DNA from: Bacillota bacterium | Lineage (GTDB): Bacteria > Bacillota > Clostridia > Lachnospirales > Lachnospiraceae | Assembly (NCBI GenBank): GCA_023435895.1 | Contig: JAEZLH010000028.1 | Location: 303,715-367,714, forward strand | Direction of reading: 5' to 3' | Length of the DNA: 64,000 nt | Part shown: positions 54,730 to 63,740 of the stretch, piece after piece | Numbering within the stretch: position 1 is the stretch's first letter | Layout: each line of letters starts with the position of its first letter | Position numbers and translations under genes: made by a program | The notes under the pieces: generated by a model | Databases searched by the model: none | The model's input: only the letters and a program-made list of their open reading frames with translations | Told to the model about the DNA's origin: nothing

Positions 54730-54763
54730 CTCTTAACCCGTACCTTTCTATCATCTCTGATTG

Positions 54764-55633
54764 TCAATCACCGTTATTTCCTAACTTTGACCGCAGAATC
54801 TCGTATATTCCGGCGCGGTTAAGTTTTATCAATTTAGTATTGTATCTTGCCTTATTTATTAAAATTGTATCGTCTGTTCCAAGATCGATAACTGTTTTGC
54901 CGTCAAAGGTAGCAATTGCTTCCGCTTCCTGTGTCTTTTTGCTCTTTCCTACTACTATCTTGATTGTATCCTCAGCGGATACTACAATGCTCCTCGGGCT
55001 TAATGAATGGGGACAGATTGGAGTAATCACCGTAACAAATGCGCTGGGTATAATCAGCGGTCCCCCCGCGGATAAATTATATGCCGTGGAACCGGTTGGC
55101 GTAGATATAATTACACCGTCTCCACGAAAATTATCTACCAATTCATCATTTACATAAATTCCGAGGTTTATGATTCTTGAAAATCCTTTTCTGGTAATTA
55201 CTATATCATTCAGTGCATTACAAGTCACATGTCCAAGACGATCCGGCATTGGGTTATTGTATAGAATCTTTCCCTCTACCATCATTCTCTTTTCAATCTT
55301 GAAATCATCACGAAATAAGCGCTCTAACGCACTTTCTACATGGTGTATCTCAACCTCTGCCAAGAACCCTAATGTTCCCAAATTCACACCAAGAATCGGG
55401 ATATCATAAGCCATCAGTTCATTGGCTGCCTGTATCAAAGTACCGTCGCCTCCCAATATGATTGCACAATCAATCGTGGAAGCCAGATTCCTTGAAATTG
55501 CTTCTTCATTACAAGCGGATAAGGTTGATAATGTGACCGTTTTCCCTGCCTTTTCGATATAAGCAATAATTCTTTTTGAAATAAGAAAATCGCTGTCTTT
55601 TTCTTTATTCGTAATGATTAAAAACCGTTCCAT
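54764..55633 (-). CDS. nadK: NAD kinase
   Basis: 289 aa. Phosphorylates NAD to NADP. Motifs: GGDGTLIQAANELMAYDIPI, LGVNLGTLGFLAEVE, NDIVITRKG, and STPTGSTAYNLSAGGPLIIP with ITPICPHSLSPRSIV. ATG start with AGGAG 12 nt upstream. Between tlyA and argR, the standard clostridial order. A gap of 365 bp separates it from tlyA. Confidence 0.96.
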   Translation of the reverse strand: MERFLIITNKEKDSDFLISKRIIAYIEKAGKTVTLSTLSACNEEAISRNLASTIDCAIILGGDGTLIQAANELMAYDIPILGVNLGTLGFLAEVEIHHVESALERLFRDDFKIEKRMMVEGKILYNNPMPDRLGHVTCNALNDIVITRKGFSRIINLGIYVNDELVDNFRGDGVIISTPTGSTAYNLSAGGPLIIPSAFVTVITPICPHSLSPRSIVVSAEDTIKIVVGKSKKTQEAEAIATFDGKTVIDLGTDDTILINKARYNTKLIKLNRAGIYEILRSKLGNNGD

Positions 55634-55899
55634 ACGATTGCAACTCTCCTAAACGAACACATTATTGTATACTTTAAAAAGTTTATCATACAATTCCATA
55701 AATTTCAAGTCAATCGGCTCTTATTCAGCATATTATCTCAATTTAAAGAATAAATATACGATTTTTATTCTAGTAAATCTTTTCAAATTAACCAACCTTC
55801 TAATTGCATTAATTCCATGGTCCAACAACCAAAAAACTTGGTTTACAGCTTTGCAACACCTACATTTTTTGAATTTAGTAATGAAAAAATTTGCCTTAT

Positions 55900-55965
55900 T
55901 TCAATTCAATTTCAATTCAACATCAATTCAATTTCTATTCAAAGACTATTCAATTACTATTCACT
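55900..55965. repeat. AT-rich imperfect repeat downstream of tlyA
   Basis: A run of TTCAATTCAA-type units (about 11-12 bp) on the plus strand in the gap 55634-55998, which holds no gene. Confidence 0.6.
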
Positions 55966-55998
55966 TCTATCCAGTTTATTTAAAAAGGCTGCACTAAA

Positions 55999-56832
55999 TT
56001 ATACTTCTGCCAGTGTTCCATGTGCTTCTTCTACAATTTTCGTTATGTTCTCTTGGGGGATTATGCTACCTTGTGGATATTCCTCCGTTCCCTCCAAAGG
56101 AAGCTTCTTCTTTAAATATAATAAATATTCAATATTTCCTTCCGGCCCTTTAATGGGAGAATAATTTAAATCCAGACAATCAAATCCAATGCTAGAAGCA
56201 AAGCCGGAAACCATCTCAATCACCTCTATATGAACCTTTTTATCCCTAACTACTCCTTTTTTACCCACCTTTTCTCTTCCTGCTTCAAATTGTGGTTTGA
56301 TTAAGCTCACAATCTCTCCTTCCGGTTCCAGAAGTTCTCGAACCGCCAGTAGGACTTTGGTTAAGGAGATAAAGGATACGTCAATGGAAGCAAATGCGAT
56401 GAAGTCATTAATCTGATCCCTAGTCAAATAGCGAATATTGGTTTTCTCCATGGACACAACTCGTTCGTCCTGTCTTAGTTTCCATGCCAATTGGTTTGTA
56501 CCCACATCAACGGAATAAACTTTAACGGCTCCATTTTGCAGCATACAGTCGGTAAAGCCTCCAGTCGAAGAACCAACATCCATGCATACCTTTCCTTCCA
56601 GCAAAATATTATACTGGGCCATGGCTTTTTCCAACTTAAGTCCACCACGACTTACATATTTGAGGGGATTTTCTTTCACCTCAATCAGCGCTTCCACAGG
56701 AAATGAACTGCCTGCTTTATCCTCACGCTGTCCATTTACAAATACATTACCTGTCATAATGATAGCCTTGGCCTTTTCCCTTGACTCAGCCAGATTTCTA
56801 TTTACTAATAAAACATCCAAACGTTCCTTCAA
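55999..56832 (-). CDS. tlyA: TlyA-family rRNA 2'-O-methyltransferase
   Basis: 277 aa. An N-terminal S4 RNA-binding domain (ERLDVLLVNRNLAESREKAK, VFVNGQREDKAGSSF) and a FtsJ-like methyltransferase core (VCMDVGSSTGGFTDCMLQNG, VYSVDVGTNQLAW, IDVSFISLTKVL, SLIKPQFEAGREKVGKKGVV). Family members methylate 16S and 23S rRNA, affecting capreomycin sensitivity; older annotations say hemolysin. TTG start with GGAGG at 9-nt spacing. Confidence 0.94.
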   Translation of the reverse strand: MKERLDVLLVNRNLAESREKAKAIIMTGNVFVNGQREDKAGSSFPVEALIEVKENPLKYVSRGGLKLEKAMAQYNILLEGKVCMDVGSSTGGFTDCMLQNGAVKVYSVDVGTNQLAWKLRQDERVVSMEKTNIRYLTRDQINDFIAFASIDVSFISLTKVLLAVRELLEPEGEIVSLIKPQFEAGREKVGKKGVVRDKKVHIEVIEMVSGFASSIGFDCLDLNYSPIKGPEGNIEYLLYLKKKLPLEGTEEYPQGSIIPQENITKIVEEAHGTLAEV

Positions 56833-56957
56833 CTACTTTAACCTCCATTCATGTACTTCATTCTCAACAATAATGTTATTCCTAAATTGTATTACCCAAA
56901 TCTATACTTAATTATGTTTATATATCATATGCATAGTCAAACAGGGCTCATCAGTGA

Positions 56958-57027
56958 TTATCCACATGACTCAATAATAATCAAGTGTTAATCCACAATC
57001 CAAAGGACGTTAACCACCTTATCCACG
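56958..57027. promoter_or_regulatory. Cluster of three DnaA-box-like sites
   Basis: TTATCCACA (56958-56966, perfect), TTAATCCACA (56988-56997, one inserted A) and TTATCCACG (57019-57027, one mismatch), all on the plus strand at 30-31 bp spacing. They lie in the 667-bp gap between dxs and tlyA, which holds no gene. Confidence 0.5.
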
Positions 57028-57307
57028 TGAAATCGTTTAAATGAGATCATCGCTTATAAGCAGAAACCCCAACATGCTCAAGTCTTTTAAATTCCAATTT
57101 TTTTATGTTCCAGCCCTTTTATCTGAACAATCAATCTTTTCAAACTCTGGATACTCCACGAAAGAAGTTCTCCTATCATCTTATCTTTTGTATTAGAATC
57201 ACATAAAACGTTTTTCTGCTGCTATGTCCGGATAAATACATATTTTTACTAGATGGACTTCATGTATCTATGATACCCTCAACAAAAGTTCATCTCTAGG
57301 GCGAATT

Positions 57308-57346
57308 TAGGCTTCATCATCCATACCAGCGGATGATTGAAGCCTA
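57308..57346. terminator. Hairpin downstream of dxs
   Basis: TAGGCTTCATCATCC pairs with GGATGAT(T)GAAGCCTA, 15 bp with one bulge and an 8-nt loop. No T run on the minus side, so a transcript end or RNA-stability element is possible. Confidence 0.45.
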
Positions 57347-57499
57347 TTCACTGTCTTATAATTAATAGCTTAGTTTTCCATAACTTTTTTTATCATTTAC
57401 TCTACACTTGTTCGTTTTAATAACTTATTAAGCTCCCACATTACTTTCTACCTGTAATGCACCCAAAAGCTCTCCGCCAATACTAACTCTACTTCACTA

Positions 57500-59383
57500 C
57501 TACTCTACAGAAAGTTCCCATTTAATCCGGTTTAAGATTCCCTCTGTATCAAGTGCAAAGCGTTGGTGCAATTCACCCACACTTCCGTGTTCAATGAAGA
57601 TATCAGGTACCGCGATATTTAATAATTTTACATTTTGCTGGTTGGTTTCAAACAAATAATCCGCAACCTTTTGACCGAAGCCTCCGCTTCGTACATTCTC
57701 TTCCAAGGTTACAATTAACCCATGATTTTTCACTAATTGATCAATCATGGAACGATCAATTGGGGAAACAAAACGTGCATTGATCAAAGATACTTTTTTT
57801 CCTTCCAGCTTTAGGGCTTCCACAACCTCCCAAGCTGTTTTCACCATGCTTCCCACTGCCACCAATGCAATCTCTGACTCTTCCCATACCATCTCTGCCT
57901 TGCCATATTCAATAGGTGCGTTCGCTTCCTGTAATCCCAGGTAAGCTTCTCCTTTTGGATAACGAATTGCCACCGGACCGTTATACTTTAGTGCGAAGGC
58001 AAGCATTTCCTCAAACTCGGATGCATTCTTCGGCGCCAGCACCAATAAATTCGGTATATGAGATAGGAAGGATAGATCAAAGGTTCCTTGATGGGTCTTA
58101 CCGTCTCTTCCGGTAATTCCTGCTCTATCAATTGCAAAAACCACAGGAAGGTTATTAATACATACATCATGAATAATCTGGTCGTAGGCTCTTTGAAGAA
58201 AGGTGGAATAAATTGCTACAACCGGCTTATATCCGCCCATTGCAAGACCAGCCGCAAAGGTTACCGCATGCTCTTCCGCAATTCCAACATCGAAGAACCG
58301 CTTGGGATATTGCCTTTTAAAACCAGAAAGCCCGGTTCCATTGGGCATTGCAGCAGAAATCGCAACGATTTTTTCATCTTCCGCAGCCATACGACTTAGG
58401 GTATCTCCAAATAACTTGGTATAAGAGATGGCCTTCTCCTGTTGAATCGGCTTCCCGCTATCGATATCAAAAGGATCTACACCATGATATTTACTGGGGT
58501 ATTTTTCAGCTGGCTGATAGCCCTTGCCTTTCTTGGTCAACACATGAACAACTACCGCTTTTTTTGCTTTAGAAGCAGCGGCAAAAGCGCTTCTCATCTG
58601 ATCAATATTATGTCCATCTATCGGTCCGATATAGGTTAACCCCATATCTTCAAAGAACATGCTGGGTAAAACGAAGTATTTGATGGCATCCTTTGAGCGT
58701 TTTAATTTATCCACTAAAGTCTTGCCAAGATGTGGCATCTGATTTAGGGTATTCTCCATATTTTCCTTAAAGCCGGTGTATTTGGAGCTGGTTCGAAGCT
58801 TGCCCAGGTAATTAGATAACCCACCAACATTTTCAGAAATGGACATATTATTATCATTTAATACAATAATCATATTGGTTCTAAGTCGTCCCGCATTATT
58901 TAGCGCTTCAAAGGCCATACCTCCGGTCAGTGCACCATCTCCTAGCACTGCTACAACTTTATGGTTTGCTGCACTCAAATCTCTTGCTTTCACCAAACCT
59001 AACGCCGCAGAAATAGCAGTGGAGCTATGTCCGGTATCAAAGGAATCACAACCACTTTCTTCTCTCTTTGGAAATCCGCTAAGTCCATCTAATTGGCGCA
59101 AGGTATTGAATAAATCTTTTCTACCTGTTAGAAGTTTATGGGTATAAGCTTGATGCCCCACGTCCCACACTAATTTATCCTGTGGTAAATCCAGCGACAA
59201 ATGTAACGCCATAGTCAGCTCTACCACTCCAAGATTGGAGGCAAGATGTCCTCCTGTCTTACTTACATTCTGTAATAAAAAGGTACGTATTTCCTCTGCA
59301 AGCTTACCATAGTCCTGATCTTTTATTTTCTTAATATCATTTTCCTGATTTATGCCATCCAATAATCTAGGCACCAAATTCAC
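57500..59383 (-). CDS. dxs: 1-deoxy-D-xylulose-5-phosphate synthase
   Basis: 627 aa. Thiamine-diphosphate enzyme joining pyruvate and glyceraldehyde-3-P, the entry to MEP isoprenoid synthesis. Motifs: GGHLASNLGVVELTMALHL, GHQAYTHKLLTGR, the TPP site VVAVLGDGALTGGMAFEALN with NDNNMSISENVGG, DRAGITGRDGKTHQGTFDLS, and a transketolase C-domain. The GTG at 59383 overlaps the GAGGTG ribosome-binding site; GTG at 59374 is an equally good start, giving 624 aa. Immediately downstream of ispA in one operon. Confidence 0.97.
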   Translation of the reverse strand: MNLVPRLLDGINQENDIKKIKDQDYGKLAEEIRTFLLQNVSKTGGHLASNLGVVELTMALHLSLDLPQDKLVWDVGHQAYTHKLLTGRKDLFNTLRQLDGLSGFPKREESGCDSFDTGHSSTAISAALGLVKARDLSAANHKVVAVLGDGALTGGMAFEALNNAGRLRTNMIIVLNDNNMSISENVGGLSNYLGKLRTSSKYTGFKENMENTLNQMPHLGKTLVDKLKRSKDAIKYFVLPSMFFEDMGLTYIGPIDGHNIDQMRSAFAAASKAKKAVVVHVLTKKGKGYQPAEKYPSKYHGVDPFDIDSGKPIQQEKAISYTKLFGDTLSRMAAEDEKIVAISAAMPNGTGLSGFKRQYPKRFFDVGIAEEHAVTFAAGLAMGGYKPVVAIYSTFLQRAYDQIIHDVCINNLPVVFAIDRAGITGRDGKTHQGTFDLSFLSHIPNLLVLAPKNASEFEEMLAFALKYNGPVAIRYPKGEAYLGLQEANAPIEYGKAEMVWEESEIALVAVGSMVKTAWEVVEALKLEGKKVSLINARFVSPIDRSMIDQLVKNHGLIVTLEENVRSGGFGQKVADYLFETNQQNVKLLNIAVPDIFIEHGSVGELHQRFALDTEGILNRIKWELSVE

Positions 59384-59402
59384 CTCAATCCTGTTTTCGT
59401 TA

Positions 59403-60317
59403 TTATTTCTCCCGGCTTACCAACATCATGACCAGTTCACGTAGGAATTCATTCCTAAGCCCTAACTCATCATAGCTGTTTATTGCCTCATTTGATATCC
59501 GAAGAACTTCTTCGTTGGCACGCTCCAACTTCATGATTGTCACATAGGTAGTCTTTTCATTCTTCTCATCACTGCCGATGGGTTTTCCAAGAACCTCAGT
59601 CGTTCCGGTAACATCCAGGATATCATCCTTTATCTGAAATGCAAGACCGATTAAGCCTGCAATGTTTTCAACTTTTTGCACTTCTTGCGGATTAGCACCT
59701 CCAAGGATGGCGCCAATCATCATGGACGCTTCGATTAACGCCCCCGTTTTTAAACCATACATCAAATCCAGGCGTTCTCTGTTGATCTCTCCCTTGTACT
59801 CCTCCATATCAATCACCTGGCCGCCAATCATTCCAAAGATTCCCGCCTTACCTGCAAGTACCTGCATGGATTTAAAAATACGTTCGTATAAATCAACACG
59901 TAAAGCCGGTTCCTCCTTTACAGAGTCAAAGGACTTTAATGCGCTCTCAAATGCATAGTTAAGTAGACCATCCCCTGCCAGTATGGCCATAGCTTCGCCA
60001 TATACTACATGTGTTGTTTTTCTTCCCCTTCTGTATTCATCATTATCCATCGCTGGTAAATCATCATGAACCAAGGAATAAGTGTGTATCATCTCAATTG
60101 CAGCCATAAATGGCTCCAATATTTCTTTATGCGTACCACCAAACAACTGAAAGGTCTCAGACATTAACATGGGACGAAGCCGTTTTCCTCCTGCTAAAAC
60201 ACTATAGTTCATAGCTTCGGAGATAGTTCTTTGAACAAGATCCTCAGGAGGTAAAAACCTATCGAGTATTTCTTCAATTGCATTAACTCTTTGCGATAGT
60301 TCCTCATTAAAGTTCAT
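59403..60317 (-). CDS. ispA: Polyprenyl synthetase (farnesyl diphosphate synthase)
   Basis: 304 aa from the ATG at 60317, which overlaps the end of xseB by 11 bp (coupled translation). Chain-elongating prenyltransferase. First Asp-rich motif LVHDDLPAMDNDEYRRGRKT, second FQIKDDILDVTGTTEVLGKP, plus GGKRLRPML and a C-terminal KREK-like end. Size and motif spacing fit the bacterial FPP/GPP synthase group. Works downstream of Dxs. Confidence 0.95.
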   Translation of the reverse strand: MNFNEELSQRVNAIEEILDRFLPPEDLVQRTISEAMNYSVLAGGKRLRPMLMSETFQLFGGTHKEILEPFMAAIEMIHTYSLVHDDLPAMDNDEYRRGRKTTHVVYGEAMAILAGDGLLNYAFESALKSFDSVKEEPALRVDLYERIFKSMQVLAGKAGIFGMIGGQVIDMEEYKGEINRERLDLMYGLKTGALIEASMMIGAILGGANPQEVQKVENIAGLIGLAFQIKDDILDVTGTTEVLGKPIGSDEKNEKTTYVTIMKLERANEEVLRISNEAINSYDELGLRNEFLRELVMMLVSREK

Positions 60318-60516
60318 TGGCTTCTCCACTCTCACTCAGTATTATCAGTTCCTTCTCTACCTTATCAATGGAATCATTACAGGTTTTTAAAAGCTTTATC
60401 CCCTCCTGATACAGGGAAAAGGAATCTTCAAGGCTTACATCCGGTTTTTCCAGTGCTTCCACAATATGATTTAATTGATCAAATGCTTCTTCCAACTTCA
60501 TCGCTTTCTCTGCCAT
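60307..60516 (-). CDS. xseB: Exodeoxyribonuclease VII small subunit
   Basis: 69 aa, all-helical: KLEEAFDQLNHIVEALEKPD, VSLEDSFSLYQEGIKLLKTC. Partners the XseA large subunit in degrading single-stranded DNA. ATG start with AAGGAGATATC. Between xseA and ispA, overlapping ispA. Confidence 0.95.
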   Translation of the reverse strand: MAEKAMKLEEAFDQLNHIVEALEKPDVSLEDSFSLYQEGIKLLKTCNDSIDKVEKELIILSESGEANEL

Positions 60517-60670
60517 CTTGATATCTCCTTCTTTACTAACGAATACAGTTTATTTATACCTGACATTATTATTGTATACACAATCGTAGTGGTGCTACTA
60601 CGAAGCCTTTTAAATGTTACATATGGAAATTCAGACTAGTTTAATGCTCAACTAATTTAAAAACACTATA

Positions 60671-61882
60671 CTAGTTACCACGTTTTATCTCGCTAAGTTC
60701 TTCTACTCTGGCCTTTATATCACCATCCAACAAAGATATGGTAAGCACCTCATCCTTTGATACCTTTTTAATGCTTTGAACGGGAATATTATCTTTACCT
60801 ACAATTAAAGCATACCCTTTATTTAGCTTAGTTAACGGGGATAACCCCTCTAATTTCGCTATGTATAACTCAAGCCTGTGTCTTTTTTCCTTCAACTTCT
60901 GATTTATACCCAAAGTCAGCTTCTGTTCTATATCCATCAAATGCTGTCTCTTTTGGCGAATCTGGAAGGCTGGGCTAGCATAAATCAAGCGCAGTCTCAT
61001 ATTTTTGACCATATTCTCCGCCATACGTATCTTCTGTTGTACTTCTCTGGTGAGCTTTCGCCTATAATCCCGAAGGGTATTCTGAAATGTGATGTAATCG
61101 TTAATTGCCAGTTCCGCCGCGGCTGACGGAGTAGGTGCCCGAAGGTCGGATACAAAGTCAGCGATTGTTACATCCGTCTCATGTCCTACCGCTGAAATAA
61201 TCGGAGTCTTACATTCATAGATTGCTCTTGCAACAATCTCTTCATTGAACGCCCAAAGATCTTCAATCGACCCTCCTCCTCTGCCAACAATAATGGTATC
61301 CACTCCCGCTTTATCAAGCAGTCTGATTCCCTTTGAGACGCTTTCTGCAGAACCTGCGCCCTGCACCAAAGCCGGATAAAGGATTAATTGTACATAGGGG
61401 TTACGTCTTTTTGATATATTAATAATATCCTGAATTGCTGCACCGGTAGAAGCTGTAACGATTCCAACCTTCTTCGGATAAGCCGGGATTGCTTTCTTAT
61501 GCGAAGCTTCGAATAAACCCTCTTTCTCAAGATACTTCTTTAATTGCTCGTACTTTTCATAAAGGATTCCCTGACCATCCAATACAATATCACTGGCATA
61601 GAGCTGATATTTGCCGTCCCGCTCATACACATTGATACTGCCAAGAGCAATCACACTCTGCCCTTCCTCCAACCGGAATTTCAGTCCCTTTCTCTGTCCT
61701 GCAAACATAACACATGCTAATTGCCCCTGAGCATCCTTTAACGTAAAATAAATGTGCCCAGAGGTGTGATATTTGCAATTAGAGACTTCGCCTTTGATAT
61801 ACAAACGGTTCAGTATCCCGTCTCGAAAAAACATGTTTTTAATATATTGATTTATTTCCGTAACTGAATAAGCCTGTCCCAT
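60671..61882 (-). CDS. xseA: Exodeoxyribonuclease VII large subunit
   Basis: 403 aa. An N-terminal OB fold (YSVTEINQYIKNMFFRDGIL, YIKGEVSNCKYHTSGHIYFT), the catalytic domain (KKVGIVTASTGAAIQDIINI, IIVGRGGGSIEDLWAFNEEI, SAVGHETDVTIADFVSDLRA, PTPSAAAELA) and a C-terminal coiled coil. ATG start with AGGAGG. Follows nusB by 13 bp. Confidence 0.97.
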   Translation of the reverse strand: MGQAYSVTEINQYIKNMFFRDGILNRLYIKGEVSNCKYHTSGHIYFTLKDAQGQLACVMFAGQRKGLKFRLEEGQSVIALGSINVYERDGKYQLYASDIVLDGQGILYEKYEQLKKYLEKEGLFEASHKKAIPAYPKKVGIVTASTGAAIQDIINISKRRNPYVQLILYPALVQGAGSAESVSKGIRLLDKAGVDTIIVGRGGGSIEDLWAFNEEIVARAIYECKTPIISAVGHETDVTIADFVSDLRAPTPSAAAELAINDYITFQNTLRDYRRKLTREVQQKIRMAENMVKNMRLRLIYASPAFQIRQKRQHLMDIEQKLTLGINQKLKEKRHRLELYIAKLEGLSPLTKLNKGYALIVGKDNIPVQSIKKVSKDEVLTISLLDGDIKARVEELSEIKRGN

Positions 61883-61895
61883 ACGACCTCCTAAG

Positions 61896-62291
61896 TTACG
61901 CTAGTTTAGCAAGCACTCCGTTGATAAAGCTTGGAGATTCATCTCCACCGAAGGTTTTTGCCATTTCTACCGCTTCATTGATGGCTACCTTAACAGGTAC
62001 TTCTTCATCAAACTTCATCTCATATACAGCCAGACGAAGAATAGTTAAATCTACCTTTCCCATTCGGCTAAGTTTCCAACCAGTGGATGCCCCAGAAAGG
62101 ATCTCGTCAATTTCTTCCAAATTGTTAATTACTGCTTGAAATCTAGTGGTCAGATAACCATATTCCTCTACGGTCGGCTGCTCCAGCTGTGCCATATACA
62201 GTTCTACTTGCTCATTTAATTCACTTGCCTCATGAAAATCCTTACGAAATAACATCAGGAAAATGTGTTCTCTAATCTCTCTTCTTGTCAA
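61896..62291 (-). CDS. nusB: Transcription antitermination factor NusB
   Basis: 131 aa. MTRREIREHIFLMLFRKDFH, SRMGKVDLTILRLAVYEMKF, VPVKVAINEAVEMAKTFGGD, ESPSFINGVLAKLA are diagnostic of NusB, which binds boxA with S10 in rRNA antitermination. TTG start with GGAGGAG at suitable spacing. In the asp23-nusB-xseA operon. Confidence 0.96.
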   Translation of the reverse strand: MTRREIREHIFLMLFRKDFHEASELNEQVELYMAQLEQPTVEEYGYLTTRFQAVINNLEEIDEILSGASTGWKLSRMGKVDLTILRLAVYEMKFDEEVPVKVAINEAVEMAKTFGGDESPSFINGVLAKLA

Positions 62292-62319
62292 TGTACGACT
62301 CCTCCTACATACGAATAAA

Positions 62320-62345
62320 CAACCCTTAGTATGTTCTAAGGGTTG
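62320..62345 (-). terminator. Attenuator-like hairpin between asp23 and nusB
   Basis: CAACCCTTAG / CTAAGGGTTG, 10-bp stem with a 6-nt loop, then TTTATTCG on the minus strand. Probably reduces nusB operon expression relative to asp23. Confidence 0.65.
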
Positions 62346-62356
62346 CTTGGAATAAT

Positions 62357-62743
62357 TTATTGTTTCACAATGTTTACACCGGCAATCCTAATGTTAACTT
62401 CCTTCACTTGAAGACCGGTCATATTCTCTATTGCCAACTTCACCTTTTCTTGCACTAATTTTGCGGTTTCGGGAATACCATATCCGTAATCTAAGGTTAA
62501 CGCCATATCCACCGATACTGCATCCGGATTTACAATTACCTTAACTCCTTTGGATAAGTTTTTCTTTCCCAGCATACCGGTAATTTCGTTCGTCATATTA
62601 CCTGAGGTAGCGGTCACACCTTTTACTTCTGTAGCTGCCAAGCCAGCAATGGTTGCCACAACTTCGTCTGCAATCTGTACTTCTCCGACTTTACCGTTCT
62701 CATGTATTTTATAGGTGTTTCTAACTTCCGGTTCCTTGCTCAC
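62357..62743 (-). CDS. Asp23/Gls24-family envelope stress protein
   Basis: 128 aa; GTG start with AGGAGG. Asp23 core: GEVQIADEVVATIAGLAATE, VKGVTATSGNM, VIVNPDAVSVDMALTLDYGY, IENMTGLQVKEVNIRIAGVN. Proteins of this family localise at the membrane and relate to envelope stress; the YqhY subgroup sits at this position next to nusB in Firmicutes. Confidence 0.93.
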   Translation of the reverse strand: MSKEPEVRNTYKIHENGKVGEVQIADEVVATIAGLAATEVKGVTATSGNMTNEITGMLGKKNLSKGVKVIVNPDAVSVDMALTLDYGYGIPETAKLVQEKVKLAIENMTGLQVKEVNIRIAGVNIVKQ

Positions 62744-62804
62744 TATGAATACCTCCTAAGTTCCTATTGTTCTCCGGGTCAATCTAAAAAATTACTTATA
62801 TAGT

Positions 62805-62832
62805 ATTATACCATAATTATTAAACATATCAA
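62805..62832 (-). promoter_or_regulatory. asp23-nusB operon promoter flanked by an inverted repeat
   Basis: TTGATA, 16 bp, TATAAT with an extended -10 TGG on the minus strand. GGGTCAAT at 62776-62783 and ATTGACCC at 62858-62865 flank the promoter symmetrically. Confidence 0.75.
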
Positions 62833-63182
62833 CGTAAAAATATAAATTGGTTCCGACATTGACCCAAATGATGAATAGAAGAACGCTTTCTATCCTTAAT
62901 TATATTACTTTTACGTGGTATACATACCATTTTTAGACTAAAACAGCTATAACTAAACCTTGCTTATAAAAGTCAATTAAATTATGAAAGAAATTGTACT
63001 TTATTAAACAAAGAATAAGAGCACTTTAACAATTGGATAAATGAAGTTGATACTATGTTAATGACAAGTGGAATAACAACAGTGTAGAAATAGTCTATCT
63101 ATGGTAGTATAATATCAATAAAATACAATCACAATTTTTTCCAACAGTTAATGTGAGATTAAAAAGCAAAGGAGAAATAAAT

Positions 63183-63740
63183 ATGAACTGTGTTCCTACA
63201 ATGCAAGGCGACAGAATTTTGCTAGTAGAAATCATAACAGATAGAGATTCAGAGGAATGGTTTAATATAATGAAAGATCCTGATATTCATCTATGGACTG
63301 GAAATTCTGTACCAGAAAGTAAGGAGGATGTAAGAGGTTTATTACAGGGATATAAGGAAAATGAAAATATTATATCATGGGCAGTTATAGATAAAAAAAC
63401 CAATCTTATAATTGGTACATATTGGATTTGGGTTCCTTCAGTTAAGGATAATGTAAGGGTAATTCAAACTGAAGCACAAAGAATTTCTAAGCAGTATTGG
63501 AGAACGGGGTATACGACAGAAGCAAGAAATTTGGTTTATAATTATGCTTTTCAACAACTAGCAGTTGATGAAATACATGCTGGAGCATGGGCAAATAACA
63601 TTAACTCTTGTAAGTCCATGGAAGATTATGGATTTACGTTATTAGAAGTACAAAAGAGACAATTCAATAAATATAGTAAGGAATATGATGAAAATCATTA
63701 TGTTTTGTATAGAAAAGTTTGGGAGAAAAAGAAGTTTTAA
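63183..63740 (+). CDS. GNAT N-acetyltransferase (RimJ/RimL type)
   Basis: 185 aa from the ATG at 63183 (AAAGGAG, 7-nt spacing). Layout of the Acetyltransf_3 group: WFNIMKDPDIHLWTGNSVPE, IISWAVIDKKTNLIIGTYWI, RISKQYWRTGYTTEARNLVY (acetyl-CoA loop region), INSCKSMEDYGFTLLEVQKR. Substrate unknown; relatives acetylate protein N-termini or small molecules. Plus strand, divergent from asp23, AT-rich. Confidence 0.8.
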   Translation: MNCVPTMQGDRILLVEIITDRDSEEWFNIMKDPDIHLWTGNSVPESKEDVRGLLQGYKENENIISWAVIDKKTNLIIGTYWIWVPSVKDNVRVIQTEAQRISKQYWRTGYTTEARNLVYNYAFQQLAVDEIHAGAWANNINSCKSMEDYGFTLLEVQKRQFNKYSKEYDENHYVLYRKVWEKKKF

